DNA of 64,000 bases from Hoeflea algicola (lineage in GTDB: Bacteria; Pseudomonadota; Alphaproteobacteria; Rhizobiales; Rhizobiaceae): NCBI RefSeq assembly GCF_026619415.1, contig NZ_JAOVZR010000001.1:930001-994000 (forward strand). The letters are read 5' to 3'. Position numbers and translations under genes: made by a program. Of this stretch, positions 18,321 to 27,744 are shown piece by piece. Position 1 is the stretch's first letter. Each line of letters opens with the position of its first letter. A model generated the notes under the pieces. That model had not been told where the DNA came from, ran no database searches, and saw only the letters and a program-made list of their open reading frames with translations.

Positions 18321-19035
18321 CCCGAAGCACCATGGCCGGCTTGTGGCCGATCAGGGCAACTACGCCCGTGATTCAGGGATTGTGGAGCATTCGCCCACAG
18401 AGCCCCTCCTAAGCGAGGCGGGGCCATCCGAAAGGGCTACCACCCCGAAGAGCCTCCGAAATCACGCCCATGGAGGTGCTGTAGCCGGTTTATGCTGCGC
18501 TAGAGCCAAGACCTACCCCACTCCCGAACGGCGCATGGCGTCATTGGCCGCCTGTCTAGTGAGACGTTTCATCCGGGCCCGAGTCATGACCCTCGGGACG
18601 CTGATGAGCCAGTTCGAAGACGGCCTTCTGCCCGACCTATCCTGCATCCTGTTTCCGAATTTCTATTACCCCAAATACAAGGCGGGGGGTCTGGCGGCAT
18701 GGCATGTGTCAGTCATGGTACCCTGGGGTGTCAAAGCAGAAACTGCGAAGGAACGGGGTTTCGCGGTATTCACCTACCCCGAGTTCATAGCGAGGTTTTT
18801 AAGCGCAGATGCACTTGAACATAAGCATTACTCGACCCCGTCCACGGACGCGGTGCATCACCCGGCGTACCGTGCTGCGGCAGGGCCTGAACAACCCCGC
18901 ATTGTTACTTTTAAGGCCATTTCCGACGGCGAGGCACGCCTAGCCTCAAGGTCCTGTGTTACGCACTATCGGAAGCACCCAATCTGTTTAGGAAGTTTTT
19001 CGCGGCTATCTTTTTTGGCATTTTCCGAATGCTGA
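18286..19035 (+). CDS. Unrecognised mobile-element protein, possibly a decayed helicase loader
   Basis: A GTG start with an excellent AAGGAGG 8 bp upstream begins IDNPYKHGELNPKHHGRLVA. The frame stays open for 249 codons but its composition changes after about residue 36, and only a middle part (MTLGTLMSQFEDGLLPDL, FPNFYYPKYKAGGLAAWHVS) looks natural. The pattern AACLVRRFIRAR-VMTLGTLMSQF distantly recalls the strand after the P-loop in DnaC/IstB-like loaders, but there is no P-loop. It may be several joined fragments. Position after the replication remnant would suit a loader; this is weak. Confidence 0.35.
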   Translation: MIDNPYKHGELNPKHHGRLVADQGNYARDSGIVEHSPTEPLLSEAGPSERATTPKSLRNHAHGGAVAGLCCARAKTYPTPERRMASLAACLVRRFIRARVMTLGTLMSQFEDGLLPDLSCILFPNFYYPKYKAGGLAAWHVSVMVPWGVKAETAKERGFAVFTYPEFIARFLSADALEHKHYSTPSTDAVHHPAYRAAAGPEQPRIVTFKAISDGEARLASRSCVTHYRKHPICLGSFSRLSFLAFSEC

Positions 19036-19074
19036 GTAGATTAGTCATAGGACATTCAACTGGGATCCGAAGTT

Positions 19075-19587
19075 ATGAGTTCTGATGAACTGAGCAAGAA
19101 AGTATCCGACCTCGCAAAAGACCTGGACAAGCAGTTCATGGAGTTGGGCAAGACCCTGCGCGACGTGAAAGATACCGACAGTGAATTGTTCCGCCAGATG
19201 GCTGCCGACACTGGCATTGGCCTGCGCAAAGCCTATTACCTGGTCAAGGTCTTCGAAGCGTTTGACAAGCTGCATGTGCAGCCCAAGCGCCTGCGCCAGA
19301 TTGGCTGGACAAAGCTGATGATCCTGAGCGCCCACGTCACGAAACAGAATTACCGGGACCTCCTGGACCTGGCTGAAAAGATGACAGCACGAAATCTTCA
19401 ATTGCACCTGAAGGGTGAAGATACTGAAGACAACAATCATGCTGTGCTGATGTATTTCACGCCTGAGCAGTACGGGGTTCTCCGTGACGTCCTGGTCGAG
19501 CATGGGGCCACCCAGCAAGGCCGGGGTCTTCTGGACAAGGAAGCCGCACTGATGCGCCTGGTGGAGCGGTCAACCCGCCCCCACTGA
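19075..19587 (+). CDS. Conserved phage/plasmid-type helical protein
   Basis: 170 residues, intact. The N-terminus is a coiled-coil-like helix (ELSKKVSDLAKDLDKQFMEL). The middle (GIGLRKAYYLVKVFEAFDKL, QIGWTKLMILSAHVTKQNYR, LAEKMTARNLQLHLKG) follows a pattern I know from phage and plasmid proteins: 'x-G-x-x-x-R-x-A-Y-Y-L ... L-G-W-(S/T)-K ... T-x-x-N ... A-x-x-(L/M)-(T/S)-x-R-x-L'. Probably DNA-associated; the function is not known to me. It opens the intact part of the element, in front of a series of small genes. Confidence 0.65.
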   Translation: MSSDELSKKVSDLAKDLDKQFMELGKTLRDVKDTDSELFRQMAADTGIGLRKAYYLVKVFEAFDKLHVQPKRLRQIGWTKLMILSAHVTKQNYRDLLDLAEKMTARNLQLHLKGEDTEDNNHAVLMYFTPEQYGVLRDVLVEHGATQQGRGLLDKEAALMRLVERSTRPH

Positions 19588-19648
19588 CCCACAAATTTTA
19601 TGATCGTTTGCAGACCTTGCAGTAAGGTTTGCTCACGACACCACTGAT

Positions 19649-19664
19649 TTGCAATTAACTGCAA
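19649..19664 (+). promoter_or_regulatory. TTGCAATTAACTGCAA palindromic motif, copy 2
   Basis: The best palindrome of the three related motifs (14 of 16 positions symmetric), 22 bp ahead of the ATG at 19686. Candidate operator, possibly for the Arc-like protein encoded at 19998. Confidence 0.45.
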
Positions 19665-19685
19665 TCTTTGACCAGGGAGTTGGTA

Positions 19686-19946
19686 ATGGAAGACCTCGAA
19701 TTTATTCGCTATTGCGAAGTGCATTGTGAGACCCAGCGAGCCGGGTACGTGCTGATGGGCAAGTGCGAGTACTCGAAGATCGCTAAGGATTACTTCATCC
19801 AAGAGATTGCCACGCAGGTTCTCGATCTGAACAACGCCCTCGATCCGACCTCGGCCAAGGTGCTGAACGTACTCGAGATAGCTGCAAACTCCTACCGGTA
19901 CTCGATCGGGCCTTACACCCGGATCGAGTTCTGCGACCTCGACTGA
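19686..19946 (+). CDS. Small hypothetical protein of the mobile element
   Basis: 86 residues beginning MEDLEFIRYCEVHCETQRAG. The ATG at 19686 follows AGGGAG by 6 bp, which makes it a better start than the upstream TTG at 19668. Acidic, no membrane segment, no domain that I recognise. It is preceded by a palindromic TTGCAATTAACTGCAA and lies 51 bp before the Arc-like gene. Confidence 0.55.
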   Translation: MEDLEFIRYCEVHCETQRAGYVLMGKCEYSKIAKDYFIQEIATQVLDLNNALDPTSAKVLNVLEIAANSYRYSIGPYTRIEFCDLD

Positions 19947-19962
19947 GGCACCGCCCGAACAA

Positions 19963-19978
19963 ATGCAATTAATGTCAC
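19963..19978 (+). promoter_or_regulatory. TGCAATTAATGTCAC motif, copy 3
   Basis: ATGCAATTAATGTCAC 20 bp before the ATG of the Arc-like gene; an AAGGAAAC ribosome-binding site lies between. If the Arc-like protein binds this site it would be autoregulated. Confidence 0.4.
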
Positions 19979-19997
19979 TCGAATAAGGAAACGACCG

Positions 19998-20267
19998 ATG
20001 CCTGCCCACGCGAAAGATAAGCAGTCAGTGGCAAGCATACCGCCGTTTGGTTTGAGGATGCAGCCAGACCTCAAAGAGAAGCTGGCCAGTGCTGCTGCAG
20101 CCAATCACAGGTCATTGAACGCCGAGATCGTCGACAGGCTCGTGTCCTCGTTGAACCCCGGGGTCTCGTCGATGACCATGTTCCCGGGCATGCTCTCCGA
20201 AGAGCAGTACGTGGCCATGGCCATGGAGAAGGTCGTACACAACGTCCAGCTCATAGAGGCAGTGTGA
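19998..20267 (+). CDS. Arc-type ribbon-helix-helix DNA-binding protein
   Basis: 89 residues. The segment PPFGLRMQPDLKEKLASAAA, then NHRSLNAEIVDRLVSSL, is a classic Arc-family ribbon-helix-helix: the beta strand (FGLRMQ) is followed by two helices with the 'RSLNAEIVDRL' ending. Such proteins are small phage and plasmid regulators. A candidate operator lies 20 bp ahead of its own start. The stop overlaps the next start by 4 bp (GTGA), so the two are translationally coupled. Confidence 0.88.
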   Translation: MPAHAKDKQSVASIPPFGLRMQPDLKEKLASAAAANHRSLNAEIVDRLVSSLNPGVSSMTMFPGMLSEEQYVAMAMEKVVHNVQLIEAV

Positions 20268-20491
20268 CGGTAGCCACCAAGCCCAAACCTGAGCTGCTGA
20301 AGCTGTACAAGGCGCCCTGGCATGTCTCAATGGACGGGATCAGGGATGATAACGGTGTGTGGATCGCCGCAGTCGCAAACCCTGACATGCAGTACCAGCT
20401 TGTTGAACTGGCAAACTATGCTGCAGGCGTAGCGGGGATTTCCTCGCACGCGAAAGCTCCGTCCGTAACCACCAAGGCCGAGGGCGCCTAG
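20264..20491 (+). CDS. Small phage-type protein of unknown function
   Basis: 75 residues from a GTG that overlaps the stop of the Arc-like gene. The core LYKAPWHVSMDGIRDDNGVW is followed by IAAVANPD and a short helix (LVELANYAAGVAGI). I recall similar 'Y-x-A-P-W-x-V-x-x-D-G-x-x-I-x-D-A-x-G' segments in small phage proteins whose role is unknown. The stop is immediately followed by the next ATG. Confidence 0.6.
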   Translation: MTVATKPKPELLKLYKAPWHVSMDGIRDDNGVWIAAVANPDMQYQLVELANYAAGVAGISSHAKAPSVTTKAEGA

Positions 20492-20695
20492 ATGCCGGAC
20501 CAGGTAAGGAACTCGTTCGCCACCACGATACGTGACGCCCTCAAACTCAAGAAGGTCATGATCGCCCGAGGTCTCACACGGGCTCAGGCCAAGTGCCCGG
20601 AATGCGACGGCATGGTTCAGGGTCGCCTGGCCGGCCCGAAGAACCACATGCGGTTCTGGTGTGACGGGACGTGCAAGCGCAGCCTGATGGAATAG
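20492..20695 (+). CDS. Small zinc-ribbon-like protein
   Basis: 67 residues. CPECDGMVQGRLAGPKNHMR is followed by FWCDGTCKRS, giving C-x2-C ... C-x3-C, a probable zinc-binding ribbon. Starts directly after the preceding stop and ends just before the next start, so it belongs to the same transcript. Function unknown; DNA or RNA binding is plausible. Confidence 0.6.
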   Translation: MPDQVRNSFATTIRDALKLKKVMIARGLTRAQAKCPECDGMVQGRLAGPKNHMRFWCDGTCKRSLME

Positions 20696-20897
20696 CCATG
20701 ACCGAGTTCAGTGCAATACATTCGTTGAACGAACTGATCGAACAGTCCGACCTGCTGAAGCGGTACCCCTGGCTGAGCGCCAAGCTCTTGTCACGGTGGG
20801 TGAACGGTGAAAAGATTCGACGGTACACGCCAAGGCAGAACCAGCATGTTTATGTCGAAGCGGACATTCTGCAGGCGATCGAGCGGGAGATGGGATC

Positions 20898-22192
<1,295 letters not shown>

Positions 22193-22264
22193 GGCGTGGT
22201 CCGGATACACCGGAACGGACTGCCCCGCAACTCTAAAACACCGCTTCGAGATAAAACCTGTCAA

Positions 22265-22765
22265 TCAGTTGCCGATAACCCGGTGACGGACCATGTCACC
22301 GACGGAAATACCAGCTTTCCCGGCCGCACCAGCATTGAGCTCCAGCACATATTTCACCGGACCCGGTGATGGGATGATCGCTTCCGAAAAGGGCGTCGTG
22401 TCGGCCGCTATGCCCACCACCGCGCCCTGTTCATCGAGAAACAGCATATCCAGCGGCAGTGGCGTGTTCTTCATCCACATCAATACCTGCCGGGTTTCCT
22501 CGAAACGAAACAGCATGCCGTGGTTCGAGGCCATGGTTTCCCGGTTCATCAGACCGGTTGACCGGTCTGCCGGCGTCAGCGCCAATTCCACAGTAAACTC
22601 GACCGGGCCGGTGCTGGTCACGATCACCAGCTTCTCCGAATCAGTCGGAAGCGCCAGCGCCAACGTCGCAACACCGACCGCCAGCATCAGCGCGGCACAT
22701 AGCATCCGGGCCAGCCGAATTGCCGCGCGCGGCAGGATGTCAGTGAGATTTGGGAAGCGGCGCAT
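22265..22765 (-). CDS. DUF192 family exported protein
   Basis: 166 residues. A signal peptide or anchor (LCAALMLAVGVATLALALP) is followed by a DUF192 domain: EFTVELALTPADRSTGLMNR, FEETRQVLMWMKNTPLPLDM, then IIPSPGPVKYVLELNAGAAG. DUF192 proteins are small beta-rich secreted or periplasmic proteins of unknown function. Its start overlaps the end of the cold-shock gene by 26 bp, which is common for this gene pair in rhizobia and suggests coupled translation. Confidence 0.9.
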   Translation of the reverse strand: MRRFPNLTDILPRAAIRLARMLCAALMLAVGVATLALALPTDSEKLVIVTSTGPVEFTVELALTPADRSTGLMNRETMASNHGMLFRFEETRQVLMWMKNTPLPLDMLFLDEQGAVVGIAADTTPFSEAIIPSPGPVKYVLELNAGAAGKAGISVGDMVRHRVIGN

Positions 22766-23315
22766 CGATATCCGGATGTATTTCGGCGGCCATCAGGCCT
22801 TTGTCGCCATCACCAAACCGCACCAGAACCACCTGCCCCGGCCGCAATTCAGTCAGGCCATACCGCCTCAAGGTTTCCATATGGATGAAAATGTCCTCGG
22901 TCCCCTCGCCCCGCGTCAGGAAGCCGAAACCCTTGGTGCGGTTGAACCACTTGACGATCACCCGCTCAAGCCCGCTCGAAGCGGTAACCTGAACATGGGT
23001 ACGCACCGGCGGCATCTGCGACGGGTGAATAGCGGTCGAGGTGTCCATGGAAAGAATGCGAAAAGCCTGGTAGCCGCGTTCACGCTTCTGGATTTCACAG
23101 ACGATGCGGGTGCCCTCCAGAACGGTCTGGTAGCCGTCGCGGCGCAGGCACGTCACGTGCAGCAACACATCTTCCATACCGTTGTCGGGGACGATGAAAC
23201 CAAAGCCCTTGGCGACATCGAACCACTTGATGACACCGGTGATCTCAATAAGATCCACAGCATCAGCATATGCCTCTGCATCAACCTCGGTCTTCTCTGA
23301 GGACCTTTCCCCCAT
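22740..23315 (-). CDS. Cold-shock protein with two CSD domains
   Basis: 191 residues from the ATG at 23315, 7 bp after GGAGAGG (a longer frame to 23399 has no such signal). Two cold-shock domains: ITGVIKWFDVAKGFGFIVPD and VIVKWFNRTKGFGFLTRGEG, each with the RNP1-type KGFGF; the second RNP2 is DIFIHMETLRRYG, the first DVLLHVTCLRRDG. Such proteins bind single-stranded nucleic acid and act as RNA chaperones or antiterminators. Duplicated-CSD proteins of about 190 residues are typical of alphaproteobacteria. Confidence 0.93.
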   Translation of the reverse strand: MGERSSEKTEVDAEAYADAVDLIEITGVIKWFDVAKGFGFIVPDNGMEDVLLHVTCLRRDGYQTVLEGTRIVCEIQKRERGYQAFRILSMDTSTAIHPSQMPPVRTHVQVTASSGLERVIVKWFNRTKGFGFLTRGEGTEDIFIHMETLRRYGLTELRPGQVVLVRFGDGDKGLMAAEIHPDIDAPLPKSH

Positions 23316-23505
23316 TCGAATGCCTCTCCGATACGCGCCACATGAAAATGAAGTGATTCTGCTACAAAACATTAACATTGTATTGACCAGACTGTGCAAG
23401 CCCCGGCAGAAAAACTAGCTGATCCTTCCACTTCTATCGTGTTGCCATTGCCTCAAACGTAAACCTGTCTATCGTTCTCACACTCAAGAATCATGGGATT
23501 TGCCA

Positions 23506-23946
23506 ATGCGTTATCTGCACACGATGGTCCGGGTTACCGATGTCGACGCGTCGCTGGATTTTTATTGCAACAAGCTCGGGCTTGTCGAAATCCGGCGCAC
23601 CGAGAACGAATCCGGCCGCTTCACGCTGATCTTTCTCGCCGCTCCCGAAGACAAGGAGAGTGCTGCTGCCAATAGTGCGCCGATGCTCGAATTGACCTAT
23701 AATTGGGATCCGGAAGAGTACCCGGGCGGCCGTAATTTTGGCCATCTCGCCTATGTGGTGGACAACATCTATGAGCTTTGCCAGTCGCTGCTGGACAATG
23801 GCGTGACCATCAACCGGCCGCCGCGCGATGGCCACATGGCCTTTGTTCGCTCGCCTGACGGCGTCTCCATCGAGTTGCTGCAGAAGGGCGAATCACTGGC
23901 ACCCGCCGAGCCGTGGGTGTCGATGAAGAACACGGGGTCCTGGTAA
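23506..23946 (+). CDS. gloA: Lactoylglutathione lyase (glyoxalase I)
   Basis: 146 residues from the ATG at 23506. It isomerises the hemithioacetal of methylglyoxal and glutathione to S-lactoylglutathione. Metal ligands are seen in order: H in [11 protein letters not shown] in [11 protein letters not shown] in FGHLAYVV, E in [23 protein letters not shown] is also characteristic. Cytosolic, normal length, monocistronic; it is divergent from the cold-shock gene with a 190-bp shared upstream region. Confidence 0.95.
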   Translation: MRYLHTMVRVTDVDASLDFYCNKLGLVEIRRTENESGRFTLIFLAAPEDKESAAANSAPMLELTYNWDPEEYPGGRNFGHLAYVVDNIYELCQSLLDNGVTINRPPRDGHMAFVRSPDGVSIELLQKGESLAPAEPWVSMKNTGSW

Positions 23947-24201
23947 CGGCGCACCAGCGCACACGGCATGCTATTGAACGAAAATGTCTGATCGCAAGGC
24001 TCACGCAACGATAGCGAGCCATGTTACTGAAATTGTCATGGTTTTGCCGCATTTGCGACGCATCGCATCCGTGTGGCGATGACCGTCTTCTGTATCGCCC
24101 GGACTGAGGGATTTGTCCGGCGATACGGTACCGTATCTGAATGACCAACCTTCCAGGGCCTACGGGTCTGCCAATCGCAAACGATCCGGGGGCCGCAGAG
24201 A

Positions 24202-25347
24202 TTGCATAGGGGCGAAAAATCATCAGCCGGAACCCGTCTGCCCTTGCGTGCCTGGCTATTGGCGGGCGCCGCCATTGCCCTGAGTGGATGCGTATCGGTC
24301 AATGATGATCCGTCGATGTATGCGAGCCAGGGCTTTGCGCCCGGCGCGCCCAACATGGCCAATTCAGCCTCATCGGGAACCTCCAGCGACAGTTTGATCG
24401 TGGCGGCACTGGAATCGGCCTCCGATGCACCTGCTCCCGTGCCACCACCCGCAGCTGATGCGCAAACGGCGTCCCTGCCGGCGAATGAAGCAACCGACAG
24501 CGCGACGATCCAATCGCTGGTTCAGGCCGACACTGCGGTTGACGCCCTTAATCGCGGAATCACCCAGACCCAATCTGCTCAACCGGTGGCCAATCTCTAT
24601 AGCGCGCCCGCGGACCCTTCTCAGGTGGCCGTGGTGCCAGAACCCGCACCAGCGGAACCGGCGGCAGTCGCAAGTGCTGCGCCCGAGGTTGAAGAACAAC
24701 CCGCAGCAGCACCAGTCCAGGAACTGGCGGTCGTGGCACCGCCGAAAAAGAAAACATTCTTTTCGCGCCTTTTTGGCTCTCAGACCAATTCATCCAAAAA
24801 GACTTCGCGCACCACCACAAAGCGCCCAACCTCATCAAGAGCACAGACCGCCAGCGTGGCCTCTGCCGGCGGCAATGCTTTGCCGGGAGTGCGTTTGGCC
24901 GGCTTGATGGGCGTGACATCCGATGACGATACGAGAAGCAGCGATTCGGGCAACATACAGTTGGCCTCGGCGGCAGGCCTCGCCCGGCTCGCGCCCAACG
25001 GCCTGCATTTGCAGACTGAAAAGGTGAAGGTCGACTGTTTCTCGCCAAAACTGATTAGCGTCCTGCATACCGTCGAGCGCAAATATGGTCGCCCGGTCGT
25101 GGTCACCTCCGGCTACCGCAGCCCGAAACACAACCGCCGGGTCGGCGGCGCATCCGGATCGCGCCACACCACCTGTGAAGCCGCCGACATCCAGGTCGAG
25201 GGCGTCTCGAAATGGCAACTGGCCAAATACCTTCGCTCGATGCCGGGTCGCGGCGGCGTCGGTACCTATTGCTACACCGAATCCGTTCACATCGATATCG
25301 GTAATGCGCGCGACTGGAACTGGCGTTGCCGCCGGCGCAAAAAATAG
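24202..25347 (+). CDS. DUF882/peptidase M15-like lipoprotein
   Basis: 381 residues. The N-terminus is a lipoprotein signal (LRAWLLAGAAIALSGC), then about 200 residues rich in Ala, Pro and Ser, and a C-terminal DUF882 (M15_3) domain: GRPVVVTSGYRSPKHNRRVG, SGSRHTTCEAADIQVEGVSK, ESVHIDIGNARDWNWRC. The H and D of SxH...AAD and the late VHIDIG are the zinc ligands, so it is likely a periplasmic D,D-carboxypeptidase-like or peptidoglycan-binding enzyme. The start is uncertain: the only in-frame choices are TTG 24202 and TTG 24244. Confidence 0.88.
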   Translation: MHRGEKSSAGTRLPLRAWLLAGAAIALSGCVSVNDDPSMYASQGFAPGAPNMANSASSGTSSDSLIVAALESASDAPAPVPPPAADAQTASLPANEATDSATIQSLVQADTAVDALNRGITQTQSAQPVANLYSAPADPSQVAVVPEPAPAEPAAVASAAPEVEEQPAAAPVQELAVVAPPKKKTFFSRLFGSQTNSSKKTSRTTTKRPTSSRAQTASVASAGGNALPGVRLAGLMGVTSDDDTRSSDSGNIQLASAAGLARLAPNGLHLQTEKVKVDCFSPKLISVLHTVERKYGRPVVVTSGYRSPKHNRRVGGASGSRHTTCEAADIQVEGVSKWQLAKYLRSMPGRGGVGTYCYTESVHIDIGNARDWNWRCRRRKK

Positions 25348-25451
25348 GACTCATGATCCTGATTTTCTGAACGCTACCCGCGGCAAAATCCCAAAGACCA
25401 AAACCAAAAACTTTCGGACTACATTTTTTTACGGAGACATCAATTATCCGC

Positions 25452-25480
25452 TTGCGGTCCGAAAGTGGGCTGACTATAAG
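25452..25480 (+). promoter_or_regulatory. Promoter of tRNA-Glu
   Basis: TTGCGG at 25452-25457 and TATAAG at 25475-25480 with exactly 17 bp between them, 17 bp ahead of the tRNA-Glu 5' end. A good housekeeping-type promoter. Confidence 0.65.
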
Positions 25481-25496
25481 ACGCCCAACAACGTAC

Positions 25497-25571
25497 GCGC
25501 CCTTCGTCTATCGGTTAGGACGCCAGATTTTCATTCTGGAAAGAGGGGTTCGACTCCCCTAGGGCGTACCA
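25497..25571 (+). tRNA. tRNA-Glu (UUC)
   Basis: A 75-nt cloverleaf with acceptor GCGCCCT/AGGGCGT (first pair G-U), discriminator A and encoded CCA. The anticodon arm CCAGA-TTTTCAT-TCTGG gives anticodon TTC; the T arm is AGGGG-TTCGACT-CCCCT. It stands between the DUF882 gene and recJ. Confidence 0.96.
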
Positions 25572-25776
25572 CCATTTTCAAGCACTTCGCTTGATATCCT
25601 CTTCTAAAATCTGAAGTTCAAGCAACCGCCCCAGCGGTGACGATGTCGGCTTGTCAATTGCTCACAGGCAAGCATGTCGCTCGCAGCGGCCAAGGCTCGC
25701 GACCGCGGGCAGGCATCTATCCTGCTACATATCAATAAGTCATTTGCGCTACGTCGGAACGAGAAGTCCGAATGGC

Positions 25777-27576
25777 TTACCGCGCCTGCGCGGCGTCGAT
25801 CACCCGGATCTGGACCCGTCTTGCGCCCTGCCAGTGGTCCACGGAAATCGTTCCGGCCAGATGGAATGGCAGCCCACGCCCACCCAGCAGTGCCCGGCCC
25901 ATATCAGTGTCGGCGGCACGGAAAGCGATACCGTTGAGCCTGCCCCCGTCAGGACCGGTGAGCGTCAGCTTGACGTGATTCTGGCCCACCACCCTGGCAT
26001 CCGTAAGAATATGCGACGGCACCGCAAATATCGGTTGTGAATGGCCGGCGCCGTAGGGGCCGGCACGTTCGATCATATCAACCAAATCCACCGTCACGCC
26101 CGAGGCAGCCAACGCACCGTCGATCCTGAGCCGGTGTGACGCCGAGAGCCCGGCAACGGTCTCCGCCGCCTGCTCCTCGAAAAAGCCGCGCAACTCGCCA
26201 AGGCGCTTTTCCGAAACCGTCAGACCAGCCGCCATTGCATGGCCACCGCCCTTGAGCAGCAGGCCGGTCTCGACCGCCTTGCGCACCAATCGACCGATAT
26301 CCAGCCCCGGTACGGAACGCCCCGAGCCGGTACCCTTGCCGTTGCCGTCAAAGGCAATGGCAAACGCCGGCCGGCGGTAGCGCTCCTTGAGCCGCGAGGC
26401 GAGCAGTCCGACAACCCCGGGATGCCAGCCCTGTCGGGCAGTCACGATGACTGACGGGCCGTCGCCGCTTGCCATTTCCACCGCCGCCTCGGCATCGGCT
26501 TCTGCCAGCATCGCCGCCTCGATTGCCTGACGCTCGCGGTTGAGTTCCTCTAGCCGCTCGGCAATTGCCTCAGCTTCAGCCGGGTCGGTCAGAGCCAGCA
26601 ACCGGCTGCCAAGGGCCGCATCGCCAATACGGCCGCCTGCATTGATGCGCGGGCCGATCAGATAGCCCAGATGATAGGGCGAAATCGGGCCATTGACGCC
26701 CGCACGTTGCGCCAGTGCCGCCAGCCCGACATTGCCCATGTCGCGCGCCACCAGCATGCCCTTGACCACAAAGGCCCGGTTCAGTCCTTTGAGCGGCACC
26801 ACGTCACACACGGTGGCCAGCGCGACAATATCGAGGCAGCCCATCAGATCAAAGCCTGTGGCGCGAGCGTCGCTGCGCTGGCGCAACAGCCGCAACGTTC
26901 CTACCAGCACCATGAACACCACCCCGCAGGCACACAGATGCCCGAGACCGGAGAGATCATCCTCGCGGTTGGGATTGACCAGCGCATGTGCCACCGGCAA
27001 CTCGCTGGGCATCTGATGGTGATCGATCACCACAACCTCGATACCGCGGCGGGCGGCTTCCTGCAGCGCTTCGTGGCTGGTCGAACCGCAATCGACGGTG
27101 ACCAGCAAATCCGCTCCACGATCGATCAGTTCTCCGATCGCCGCCGGATTGGGCCCGTAGCCTTCAAAAATCCGGTCGGGAATGTAGATCTCGCTAACAA
27201 TACCGAAATGGGTCAGAAACCGCTGCATCAGCGCCGAAGATGCCGCGCCATCCACATCGTAGTCGCCAAACACCGCAACCCGTTCATTGCGTGCAATCGC
27301 GTCGGCCAGGCGCTCAGCGGCCTTGTCGCAATCTGTCAGGCGTGACGGATCCGGCATCAATGTCTTGATCGTCGGGTCAAGGAACGCCAGTGCATCGCCC
27401 ATGGCCACGCCGCGCCCCGCCAACACCCGCGCGACGACATCCGGAAGCCCGGTCGTCTGGGCAATAGAGATTGCCTTGTTCTCCCCAGCCTGATCCAGCC
27501 GCGCAACCCACTTCTGGCCGGAGAGCGACTGTTCAACGCCTAGAAATGCCCGATCAGATCCGCCGCTTGCCGTCAT
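25777..27576 (-). CDS. recJ: Single-stranded-DNA-specific exonuclease RecJ
   Basis: 599 residues from the ATG at 27576 (an upstream TTG would add two). RecJ degrades ssDNA 5' to 3' in recombination and mismatch repair. DHH-family motifs are present: VFGDYDVDGAASSALMQRFL (motif I), LLVTVDCGSTSHE, VVVIDHHQMPSELPVAHALV (the DHH), and a DHHA1 part with KGGGHAMAAGLTV. It follows glpX on the same strand with a terminator-like hairpin between them. Confidence 0.95.
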   Translation of the reverse strand: MTASGGSDRAFLGVEQSLSGQKWVARLDQAGENKAISIAQTTGLPDVVARVLAGRGVAMGDALAFLDPTIKTLMPDPSRLTDCDKAAERLADAIARNERVAVFGDYDVDGAASSALMQRFLTHFGIVSEIYIPDRIFEGYGPNPAAIGELIDRGADLLVTVDCGSTSHEALQEAARRGIEVVVIDHHQMPSELPVAHALVNPNREDDLSGLGHLCACGVVFMVLVGTLRLLRQRSDARATGFDLMGCLDIVALATVCDVVPLKGLNRAFVVKGMLVARDMGNVGLAALAQRAGVNGPISPYHLGYLIGPRINAGGRIGDAALGSRLLALTDPAEAEAIAERLEELNRERQAIEAAMLAEADAEAAVEMASGDGPSVIVTARQGWHPGVVGLLASRLKERYRRPAFAIAFDGNGKGTGSGRSVPGLDIGRLVRKAVETGLLLKGGGHAMAAGLTVSEKRLGELRGFFEEQAAETVAGLSASHRLRIDGALAASGVTVDLVDMIERAGPYGAGHSQPIFAVPSHILTDARVVGQNHVKLTLTGPDGGRLNGIAFRAADTDMGRALLGGRGLPFHLAGTISVDHWQGARRVQIRVIDAAQAR

Positions 27577-27685
27577 TGCCAACTCAACTCGCCATCACCG
27601 GTTTCAAACCAAAAGCCCCGCGCAGGCACAGACTCCACCGGAGCGCTCTGCTCCTTTGCTCATAGCGCATTCGACCTGTCACAGC

Positions 27686-27720
27686 AAAACGCGCGGAGGC
27701 ATTGCTCTCCGCGCGTTCCG
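27686..27720 (-). terminator. Terminator after glpX
   Basis: A perfect 11-bp stem AACGCGCGGAG/CTCCGCGCGTT around an 8-nt loop. On the minus strand it ends in a short T run (GTTTTG), 27 bp after the glpX stop. Confidence 0.65.
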
Positions 27721-27744
27721 ATATCCATTCCATGACGGAAAATA

